From: Acholeplasmataceae bacterium
Lineage (GTDB): Bacteria; Bacillota_I; Bacilli_A; Acholeplasmatales; Acholeplasmataceae
Assembly (NCBI GenBank): GCA_003518475.1
Contig: DOYO01000138.1
Coordinates: 1,061-6,238 of the forward strand
DNA length: 5,178 bases
Reading direction: 5' to 3'
Part shown: positions 1-5,178 of the stretch, piece after piece
Position numbering within the stretch: position 1 is the first letter of the stretch
Layout of the letters: each line of letters starts with the position of its first letter
The notes under the pieces: generated by a model
Told to the model about the DNA's origin: nothing
Seen by the model: only the letters and a program-made list of their open reading frames with translations
The model's database searches: none
Made by a program: the position numbers and the translations under genes

Positions 1-696
1 GGTCACTATGAATATTTCATATCAACCAGGTTTTATGATGATACTCCCGTATTTGAAGAAACCGTTATATCCGGAGAAAATACGTATCAAGTTTTAATTT
101 ATGAAGTTGCTTATGTCAAATTGATCAATGAGCAGTATTTTGTCACCGATGGATTATTTTTCATCATGCATCAGACAGAAGGCACTCCCATTGAAGGTTA
201 TTTTGATGTCTTTTTCGAAGCGGATAGCGACATTGAAGTTCAATATCTAGGATTCAGAGTTCTTGACTTCCCCCTATATTCCGCATTGGATCAAGATACG
301 GAAGCCAATATGGTACCGAGAAGTTTATTTGTCAAACAAAGCATTTATCAAAATATAACAGGACTTAGATTATCACTTGGGGAAGACATCATCTTAGAAA
401 TTCCCTTATTGATTACAGATACGGAATATAATGTCAAATCAGAACTTGATACCTATATTTCAACAAATGATGAAGTACCATCTGAAGCCTTTGGAAATGT
501 CAGTTTCGCTCCAGTCATCATCATTGATGTCAAAGACAAAGTCATCTTGAATATTTCCATTTATATTGTTGCTGTATCTTTATTTACTATTGGACTCTTT
601 ACCTATCAAAAGAAGAGACTTGGGAAGAAAGAACCAACAATTGGTGTTAAGCAGGACGTTGCAAAATTATACGAACAAGACCCAAAGAAGCGATAA
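1..696 (+). CDS. Membrane-anchored extracytoplasmic protein of unknown function, 5' partial
   Basis: I do not recognise this family. The frame is open from the first base, with no in-frame ATG before a TTG at 121, so the true start almost certainly lies upstream of the window; 231 residues are visible up to TAA at 694-696. Residues 1-180 are rich in alternating hydrophobic/polar stretches typical of beta strands, are acidic and contain no cysteine. Residues about 181-202 form a single hydrophobic helix (VILNISIYIVAVSLFTIGLF), followed by a basic stretch (QKKRLGKK, 203-210) and a charged tail. By the positive-inside rule the large N-terminal part would be outside the cell and the tail of about 29 residues in the cytoplasm, as in a type I surface protein; a signal peptide would then be expected upstream of the window. 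Sampled lines are more AT-rich (about 25-40% GC) than the downstream operon. The following terminator and promoter suggest it is not part of that operon. Confidence 0.8.
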   Translation, partial: GHYEYFISTRFYDDTPVFEETVISGENTYQVLIYEVAYVKLINEQYFVTDGLFFIMHQTEGTPIEGYFDVFFEADSDIEVQYLGFRVLDFPLYSALDQDTEANMVPRSLFVKQSIYQNITGLRLSLGEDIILEIPLLITDTEYNVKSELDTYISTNDEVPSEAFGNVSFAPVIIIDVKDKVILNISIYIVAVSLFTIGLFTYQKKRLGKKEPTIGVKQDVAKLYEQDPKKR

Positions 697-710
697 CAAA
701 TCGCTTTTTT
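684..710 (+). terminator. Probable intrinsic terminator overlapping the end of the upstream gene
   Basis: A 6-bp core stem AAGCGA (688-693) pairs with TCGCTT (701-706) around the 7-nt loop TAACAAA. The stem can extend through one G-T pair (687/707) and three A-T pairs (684-686 with 708-710). The 3' arm runs into six T's, with a second run of T's at 715-719. The stop codon of the upstream gene (694-696) lies in the loop, so the last codons form the 5' arm. Only three G-C pairs are present, so termination may be partial. Confidence 0.65.
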
Positions 711-720
711 GATCTTTTTA

Positions 721-729
721 TGATATACT
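721..729 (+). promoter_or_regulatory. Extended -10 promoter for the downstream five-gene operon
   Basis: TGATATACT reads as an extended -10 element (TG, one base, then TATACT at 724-729, one mismatch from TATAAT). No good -35 hexamer lies 16-18 bases upstream, where the terminator's 3' arm sits, which fits the extended -10 class that does not depend on one. Transcription would start near 735-738, leaving a leader of only about 25 nt before the first gene. The 65 bases between the genes leave little space for other regulation. The call rests on motif match and position only. Confidence 0.5.
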
Positions 730-746
730 ATTCTAATCACTTAAAG

Positions 747-752
747 AAAGGA
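747..752 (+). promoter_or_regulatory. Ribosome binding site that selects the start at 761
   Basis: AAAGGA is the only Shine-Dalgarno-like sequence in the leader. It lies 8 nt before the ATG at 761 but only 2 nt before the ATG at 755. The spacing therefore favours 761, which removes two residues from the longer reading. Confidence 0.6.
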
Positions 753-760
753 AAATGACG

Positions 761-1720
761 ATGAATATTAGAAAACAAATTATTGAAAAAATATTATCTT
801 ACCAAAAAATTGTGATTCACAGGCATGCAAGACCTGATATGGATGCGATTGGATCCCAATACGGTCTATACTTGACCATCAAAGAAAACTATCCAACTAA
901 AGAGGTCTATGTCGTCGGAGATATCAACGATATGGTCTACCAATCCAAAATGAATCAAGTCGAAGATGCCTTCTATGAAGACGCACTCGCAATCATCACC
1001 GATGTTTCCGTTGAACGCATGATCTCAGACGACCGCTACAAATTAGCGAAGGAAAGAATCATCATCGACCATCATCAAAATGATACGGATGTATCAGACG
1101 TTTCCATCTTTTACAAGGACTCGACATTCGCTTCCGCATCCGAAATGATCATCGATTTAATCAAGGAATTCAATTTGATCATCACCCCTGAAGCAGCAAC
1201 CTATCTTTATGGTGGAATGGTCACGGATACAGGGAGATTCCTCTACTTGAATAACGCGAGTAAAACATTTGAGCTCGCATCCTACATTACCAGATTCAAC
1301 CCGAGCTTTCAGGAGTTTTATGACTATATCTACACAGAACCACTCTTAAAGAGACAGACAAAGAATTTATTTTCATCCTTCGAGATGACGCCAAACAATG
1401 TGGCATATCGGAAAAATGATGCGGATTTGATTCAAAAGAGCGGTTTGGAGTTTCAAGCAATCTCTAGAGGCATGGTCAATCAGATGGCAGGCATCAGAGA
1501 AGTTCCCATTTGGGCGAACTTCACTGAGGATGTTGAAAATAATTTAATTGTCGGTGAATTCAGAGCCAGAGGTATTATCATCGTCGATATTGCTAAAAAG
1601 TATGGCGGAGGCGGCCATAATTACGCTTGCGGAGCCAGTCTGAAAGATTGGAAAGAAGTCGATTTGATTTTAAAGGATTTAGATGAAAGGGCGAAAGAAA
1701 ATGGAAAGAATATTAAATAA
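761..1720 (+). CDS. nrnA: NrnA-type DHH/DHHA1 phosphoesterase (nanoRNase / pAp phosphatase), first paralogue
   Basis: Cytoplasmic metal-dependent phosphoesterase of the DHH family, DHHA1 subgroup. Bacillus NrnA, which it resembles in layout and length (319 aa here), degrades 2-5-nt RNA fragments and dephosphorylates 3'-phosphoadenosine 5'-phosphate. Visible motifs, numbered from ATG 761: HRHARPDMDAIGS (20-32), the aspartate of ITDVS (81), DHH (103-105), TDTGRF (155-160), and the C-terminal substrate-binding GGGGH (282-286). All metal-binding His/Asp positions expected for the family are present. It differs from the next gene's product in several places: Met between the two motif I aspartates, DHHQND after the DHH, RAR where the neighbour has RSN, and an ACGA ending to the glycine motif. 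These hint at a different substrate preference. An ATG at 755 is possible but badly spaced from the ribosome site. It is the first gene of the operon and its end overlaps the next gene. Confidence 0.9.
   Translation: MNIRKQIIEKILSYQKIVIHRHARPDMDAIGSQYGLYLTIKENYPTKEVYVVGDINDMVYQSKMNQVEDAFYEDALAIITDVSVERMISDDRYKLAKERIIIDHHQNDTDVSDVSIFYKDSTFASASEMIIDLIKEFNLIITPEAATYLYGGMVTDTGRFLYLNNASKTFELASYITRFNPSFQEFYDYIYTEPLLKRQTKNLFSSFEMTPNNVAYRKNDADLIQKSGLEFQAISRGMVNQMAGIREVPIWANFTEDVENNLIVGEFRARGIIIVDIAKKYGGGGHNYACGASLKDWKEVDLILKDLDERAKENGKNIK
1686..1691 (+). promoter_or_regulatory. Ribosome binding site inside the first nrnA, selecting the start at 1701
   Basis: AAAGGG lies 9 nt before ATG 1701, inside the coding sequence of the first nrnA copy. 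The earlier in-frame ATG at 1683 has no comparable site. Starting at 1701 also gives an N-terminus (MERILNKIKEY) that lines up with the first paralogue's N-terminus. Confidence 0.6.
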
Positions 1721-2639
1721 GATTAAAGAATACAATACAATTATCATTCACGGACATAAAAGACCTGACGGAGACTGTTACGGTTCCCAATTCGGTTTAA
1801 AGAATTTGATTCAAACCTCATTTCCAGATAAAAAGGTTTATGTTGTCGGAGAAAGAAGCGCATTTGTCGATTTTGTCGGACAAATGGATATCATTTCAGA
1901 TGAAACATACAGAGGTGCTTTAAGCATTGTCGTTGATACTGCTGTAGAAGATCGGATCAGCGATTCAAGATATGTCATGGGAGCGGAAATCATTAAAATT
2001 GATCACCATATTCCAGTCAATGATTATGGAATCATCCGTTGGGTGGACACATCCTTCCCATCATGCGCGCAGATGATTGCGTATTTCTACTACAAGTTCA
2101 GAGATGAACTTAAAATCACACTCGAAGGAGCAATCGCCATGTATACCGGTATCGTTACCGATACAGGAAGATTCCGCTTCAGAGGAGTTTCCGAATTGAC
2201 GCACCAGCTTGCCGGTTTGATGATTGCTCATGGCGTTGATGTCGAATATATCGATGGCAAGTTAGGCATTGAAACATTGGACATGATTTCCTTAAAGGGA
2301 TACGTCTATAGCAACTTCATGACCGCGAACGGCTTTGTTTACTTAAGAATGACAAGAGATATCATTGAAAAATATAATGTGTCTGACGAACAAGCAGCCT
2401 CCATGGTTGGCTTGCTAGGAGGCATTGAAGGCTTTCCTGTTTGGGCGCTCTTTATTGAATATCCAGATGAAATCAGAATCAGACTCAGATCAAACGGACC
2501 AACGATTGATCAGCTTGCAAATAAATACGGCGGAGGCGGACACGCCAAAGCTGCTGGCGCGAAGTTGAGCAGCTGGGATGAATTCCCAGCATTCATCAAG
2601 GATGTTGAAGAAGTCGTCAGAGTCTACAAAGAGGCTTAA
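1701..2639 (+). CDS. nrnA: NrnA-type DHH/DHHA1 phosphoesterase, second (more canonical) paralogue
   Basis: Second cytoplasmic DHH/DHHA1 phosphoesterase, 312 aa from ATG 1701, and the closer of the two to Bacillus NrnA as I recall that sequence. The expected activity is removal of nucleotides from 2-5-nt RNAs and conversion of pAp to AMP with Mn2+. Motifs: HGHKRPDGDCYGS (17-29), the aspartate of VVDTA (79), DHH (101-103), TDTGRF (153-158), the substrate-loop RLRSNGP, and GGGGHAKAAGA (277-287). Each metal ligand is intact. It is clearly paralogous to the preceding gene along its whole length, with the same motif spacing from DHH to TDTG, so it probably arose by tandem duplication followed by divergence. 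It overlaps the first copy by 20 nt and its last codons carry the ribosome site for the TtcA-like gene. An alternative start at 1683 would lengthen the overlap to 38 nt and lacks a ribosome site. Confidence 0.92.
   Translation: MERILNKIKEYNTIIIHGHKRPDGDCYGSQFGLKNLIQTSFPDKKVYVVGERSAFVDFVGQMDIISDETYRGALSIVVDTAVEDRISDSRYVMGAEIIKIDHHIPVNDYGIIRWVDTSFPSCAQMIAYFYYKFRDELKITLEGAIAMYTGIVTDTGRFRFRGVSELTHQLAGLMIAHGVDVEYIDGKLGIETLDMISLKGYVYSNFMTANGFVYLRMTRDIIEKYNVSDEQAASMVGLLGGIEGFPVWALFIEYPDEIRIRLRSNGPTIDQLANKYGGGGHAKAAGAKLSSWDEFPAFIKDVEEVVRVYKEA
2628..2634 (+). promoter_or_regulatory. Ribosome binding site selecting the start at 2641
   Basis: AAAGAGG lies 6 nt before ATG 2641, within the last codons of the second nrnA copy. 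The same frame is open back to an ATG at 2578, but using it would overlap the nrnA gene by 62 nt and add 21 residues (MNSQHSSRMLKKSSESTKRL and one Asn) with no family character. Confidence 0.65.
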
Positions 2640-2640
2640 C

Positions 2641-3504
2641 ATGCAGTCATGTCAAACCATCATTGTTAAAAATCCGACATTACCACTTGATGATATTGAA
2701 AGAAGTTTGACAAAAACATACCGTAAGGATATTTACAGGCCGTTTGTACAGGCAATCAGCGAATATGAACTGGTAGAACCAGGTGATAAAATCGCAGTTG
2801 CTCTCTCGGGTGGCAAGGATAGCCTTATTTTGGCGAAGTTATTTCAGGCACTCAAGAAACAAAACAAATTCCCGTTTGAGGTTGTTTTCCTATCGATGGA
2901 TCCTGGTTTTAGAGAAGAAAACAGAGCGCTATTGGAAAACAACTGCGCTTACTTAGGCATACCGATTGTCATCAAGGACTCGAACATATTCAACGTTGTA
3001 GGAAAAATAGCTTCCGATAATCCATGTTACATGTGTGCAAGAATGAGAAGAGGATTTCTCTATAAGGCAGCCATCGACATGGGGTGCAACAAGCTTGCTT
3101 TAGGTCATCATTTCGATGACGTGATTGAAACGACCATGATGAGCATTTTCTATAATGGTCAGTTTAAAACCATGGTGCCGAAGATTGAAGCGGAGAATTT
3201 TGAAAATATCGAATTGATCCGCCCGATGATCAACGTGAAAGAAAAAGATATCGTAAGATGGATCAATCACAGCGGTATCCAAGCTATGAACTGCGGCTGT
3301 ACGGTGGTTGCTGAAAAGACATCATCAAAGCGCAGGGAAATCAAAGAATTAATCGATCACTTGAGAAAGACAAATCCTGATATCGATCAAAATATATTCA
3401 ATGCTGGAGCGAATGTCAATATCGAAGCGATTTTAGGATATCAAAGCGATCAAGGAAAAAAACATTTTAATGAATTATATAAGGAAAGGAGAAAACAAAA
3501 ATGA
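2641..3504 (+). CDS. TtcA-like PP-loop ATPase, probable tRNA thiolation enzyme
   Basis: PP-loop ATP pyrophosphatase of the TtcA/TtuA group, 287 aa. In E. coli, TtcA adenylates tRNA cytidine 32 and uses an oxygen-sensitive Fe-S cluster held by three cysteines to make 2-thiocytidine. Seen here: PP-loop SGGKDS at 56-61 after the strand KIAVAL; an acidic/glycine segment SMDPGFREEN (85-94); CYMC (129-132) followed by ARMRRG; LGHHFDD (154-160); NCGCTVV (217-223) supplying the third cluster cysteine, either C218 or C220; and a C-terminal basic helix. The CxxC, RRG and GHHxDD arrangement is that of TtcA rather than TilS (lysidine synthetase) or the zinc-finger-bearing TtuA/Ncs6. The start is 1 nt after the nrnA stop; the stop TGA overlaps the next ATG (ATGA at 3501-3504). 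TtcA is best known from Gram-negative bacteria, so the base modified by this low-GC homologue is not certain and I leave the symbol empty. Confidence 0.85.
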   Translation: MQSCQTIIVKNPTLPLDDIERSLTKTYRKDIYRPFVQAISEYELVEPGDKIAVALSGGKDSLILAKLFQALKKQNKFPFEVVFLSMDPGFREENRALLENNCAYLGIPIVIKDSNIFNVVGKIASDNPCYMCARMRRGFLYKAAIDMGCNKLALGHHFDDVIETTMMSIFYNGQFKTMVPKIEAENFENIELIRPMINVKEKDIVRWINHSGIQAMNCGCTVVAEKTSSKRREIKELIDHLRKTNPDIDQNIFNAGANVNIEAILGYQSDQGKKHFNELYKERRKQK

Positions 3505-4028
3505 TTTTAGATTTTGATTTAACATTTTATGAAATCATCATGAAAATCATGTTGCCCTTACTCATCACCTTTATCATCGCAGCATTTGTTGGCTTAGAAA
3601 GACAAAACGTAGGGAAGGCAGCTGGGCTATCCTCCCATATGCTGGTTGCTATGGGCAGTGCCGGTATCGCCATCATGCAAAGACTGATGTTTGAAAATCA
3701 GATTGAACTTCAATCATCAGGCATTTTGATTGACCCTGAAGGACAACGTGTCATCGCGCAGGTGATTACAGGCATAGGTTTTGTTGGTGCCGGTGTCATC
3801 ATCAAGGATCAATCACAGGTTGTCAGAGGAATCACCACAGCAGCAACCATTTGGTTTACAGCGATGGTCGGCTTGATTTTAGGAAGCGGATATATCATGG
3901 TTGGATCTATCTTAGGTATCTTTGTTATTGTTTTCATTCTATGGAGAGATTTATCGCGCGGATTTAACCCGTTGCATCCCAAACCCAGAGATAAAGAAAT
4001 CCGTGCCAATTCAGAGGAAACCCATTAA
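3501..4028 (+). CDS. MgtC/SapB-family integral membrane protein, short form
   Basis: Small membrane protein of the MgtC/SapB/YhiD family, 175 aa. Salmonella MgtC helps cells in low magnesium and binds the F-type ATP synthase; many relatives have no known role. Family marks seen: FVGLERQNVGKAAGLSSHML (29-48), matching the conserved G-x-E-R-Q...G-x-x-A-G-L-x-(T/S)-H-M-L block; GQRVIAQVITGIGFVGAGVI (81-100); and VRGITTAATIW (108-118). Hydrophobic segments near 13-32, 44-63, 84-101, 111-128 and 130-148 suggest four to five membrane helices. The tail after about 150 is short, polar and basic (SRGFNPLHPKPRDKE), so the C-terminal ACT-like cytoplasmic domain found in MgtC itself (about 230 aa) is absent. 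A strong ribosome site (AAAGGAG, 3485-3491) sits 9 nt before the ATG. It overlaps its neighbours by 4 nt upstream and 1 nt downstream, so it is co-expressed with the tRNA-modification genes. Confidence 0.88.
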   Translation: MILDFDLTFYEIIMKIMLPLLITFIIAAFVGLERQNVGKAAGLSSHMLVAMGSAGIAIMQRLMFENQIELQSSGILIDPEGQRVIAQVITGIGFVGAGVIIKDQSQVVRGITTAATIWFTAMVGLILGSGYIMVGSILGIFVIVFILWRDLSRGFNPLHPKPRDKEIRANSEETH

Positions 4029-5178
4029 TGAACTTTGAAACAATCGCAGCCATTTCGACTGCATATGGAACTGCTGGAATATCAGTCATCCGAATCAGCG
4101 GTGAAAACGCAATTTCTGAATTTAACAAGATATTCAAAGGAATCAACTTGAATACAGTACAGTCGCACACTTTGCATTATGGCCATGTCGTCAATGAAGA
4201 TGGCAGTCTTTTAGATGAGGTCATGGTGGGTGTGATGCGAAAACCGAAAACATTTACTTCCGAAGATGTTGTGGAAGTCTCCACGCACGGCGGTATTTTA
4301 ATCACGCAAAAAGTGCTTGAAAGGATCTTAAGCCTAGATTTGAGATTGGCTGAACCAGGTGAATTCAGCCAACGCGCCTATTTGAATGGACGCATCGATT
4401 TGATTGAAGCTGAATCCATCATGGATCTGATTCACGCGAAGAGCGAACAAGCATTAAAAATCGCCAATCTCGGCATACAAAAAGAAACATCAAAACTCAT
4501 CAGAAATTTACGTTCAAAACTACTCACCATCATCGCTCAGATTGAAGTCAATATCGATTACCCTGAATATGACGATGCCATCGTCATGAGCAAGGAAATC
4601 ATCAAACCAAAGACTTTGGATTTGATCCAAGATATTGATGAATTACTCAAGGAATCAAGTAAAAATCAGATGATCAGAGAAGGCGTAAAAACAGTCATCA
4701 TCGGGAAACCGAATGTAGGAAAAAGCAGTCTGCTCAACGCCTTATTAAATGAAGAAAAAGCGATTGTTACTGAGATTGCTGGAACAACCAGAGATACCAT
4801 TGAAGCCTATATCAATATCAATGGAATTACTCTAAATTTAATTGATACCGCTGGCATCAGGGAAACTGAAGACATCGTTGAAAAAATTGGTGTAAACCGC
4901 TCTATAAGAGCACTTAACGATGCAGTTCTTGTTCTCCTTGTTTTAGATCAAAGTAAAGCTTTGACTAAAGAAGACAAGGAACTTTTAGATTTGACAAAGG
5001 ACAAGAAGAGACTCATCATCGCGAACAAATCAGACCTTCCAAAAGCACTTTGGATGGAAGAGGTCGTATCGATTTCCACCATCACAAAGTATGGTCTGAA
5101 AGACTTGGAAAAAGCGATTCTGAAGTTACTTTCTTTAGAGGATATCGAACAAAGAGATTTCAACTATTTATCCAACGT
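4028..5178 (+). CDS. mnmE: tRNA uridine-5-carboxymethylaminomethyl(34) synthesis GTPase MnmE, 3' partial
   Basis: GTPase that with MnmG (GidA) installs the carboxymethylaminomethyl group on C5 of the wobble uridine (U34) of certain tRNAs. The frame stays open from ATG 4028 to the end of the window: 383 codons with no stop. The family is about 450-460 aa, so roughly 70 residues are missing, including the end of the helical domain and its catalytic C-x-G-K motif. Visible: N-terminal formyl-tetrahydrofolate-binding domain opening with ETIAAISTAYGTAGISVIRI; THGG near residue 90; GEFSQRAYLNGRIDLIEAES starting the helical domain; then the inserted G domain with GKPNVGKS (G1, 226-233), GTTRDT (G2/K-loop region, 252-257), DTAG (G3, 273-276) and NKSD (G4, 333-336). 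The start is fixed by the family N-terminus and by GAGGA (4014-4018) 9 nt upstream; the ATG shares its A with the mgtC-like stop (TAATG). It is the last visible gene of the operon. Confidence 0.97.
   Translation, partial: MNFETIAAISTAYGTAGISVIRISGENAISEFNKIFKGINLNTVQSHTLHYGHVVNEDGSLLDEVMVGVMRKPKTFTSEDVVEVSTHGGILITQKVLERILSLDLRLAEPGEFSQRAYLNGRIDLIEAESIMDLIHAKSEQALKIANLGIQKETSKLIRNLRSKLLTIIAQIEVNIDYPEYDDAIVMSKEIIKPKTLDLIQDIDELLKESSKNQMIREGVKTVIIGKPNVGKSSLLNALLNEEKAIVTEIAGTTRDTIEAYININGITLNLIDTAGIRETEDIVEKIGVNRSIRALNDAVLVLLVLDQSKALTKEDKELLDLTKDKKRLIIANKSDLPKALWMEEVVSISTITKYGLKDLEKAILKLLSLEDIEQRDFNYLSN

Noticed and set aside
121..696. A complete 191-aa gene starting at TTG 121
   Set aside because: The frame is open all the way to position 1 with the same protein character, and no ribosome binding site precedes the TTG. 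The gene is 5'-truncated by the window edge.
696..760. A riboswitch or attenuator leader before the first nrnA gene
   Set aside because: After the terminator and promoter only about 25 nt of leader remain, too little for a known riboswitch, and no second hairpin is visible.
1000..1160. Possible repeat array suggested by frequent ATCATC and similar runs
   Set aside because: The runs follow the reading frame and reflect isoleucine ATC codons; there is no regular spacing or spacer structure.
2578..2640. A 21-residue N-terminal extension of the TtcA-like protein
   Set aside because: It lies wholly in the end of the second nrnA gene, has no ribosome site, and the well-spaced AAAGAGG points to ATG 2641.
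3100..3282. Minus-strand 60-aa reading frame
   Set aside because: It is antisense to the conserved GHHxDD region of the TtcA-like gene, with no ribosome site or family features; a shadow of the real coding strand.
3809..4170. Two overlapping minus-strand frames (66 and 68 aa)
   Set aside because: They lie opposite the end of the mgtC-like gene and the start of mnmE, both strongly conserved, and show no independent coding signal.
4948..5163. Minus-strand 71-aa frame
   Set aside because: It is antisense to the mnmE G domain, including the NKSD motif, and has a low-complexity, serine-rich translation typical of a shadow frame.

Overview
The window looks like a piece of chromosome from a low-GC Gram-positive bacterium of the Firmicutes/Mollicutes kind. 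Base composition is roughly 40% GC, estimated by eye on sampled lines. Shine-Dalgarno sites are purine-rich, and the proteins resemble Bacillus-type families. The standard genetic code fits: nine tryptophan codons in the operon genes are all TGG and no TGA interrupts any frame. This argues against Mycoplasma/Spiroplasma proper. An Acholeplasma- or Izemoplasma-like lineage, or another deep low-GC Firmicute, is possible, but that placement is inference.

Layout: positions 1-696 hold the 3' part of a membrane-anchored protein of unknown function, whose start lies before the window. Its stop codon sits in the loop of a short hairpin followed by T's (684-710), a probable terminator. Immediately downstream is an extended -10 promoter (721-729). 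From there five plus-strand genes run to the end of the window with no room between them: two tandem NrnA-type DHH/DHHA1 phosphoesterases (761-1720 and 1701-2639), a TtcA-like PP-loop ATPase (2641-3504), a short MgtC/SapB-family membrane protein (3501-4028), and the tRNA-modification GTPase MnmE (4028 to the window end, C-terminus missing). Junctions are a 20-nt overlap, a 1-nt gap, a 4-nt ATGA overlap and a 1-nt TAATG overlap. This points to a single, translationally coupled operon.

Functionally the operon is about RNA. The NrnA proteins would degrade 2-5-nt RNA fragments and/or pAp. The TtcA-like protein would thiolate a tRNA base, and MnmE (with MnmG, not seen here) modifies the tRNA wobble uridine. 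The MgtC-like protein is the outlier, a membrane protein with no obvious RNA role. Most of this is recognisable housekeeping content. I see no CRISPR array, mobile element, rRNA or tRNA gene, and no clearly new system. The points most worth following up are the two divergent NrnA copies, the substrate of the TtcA-like protein, and the placement of mgtC and mnmE in this operon.
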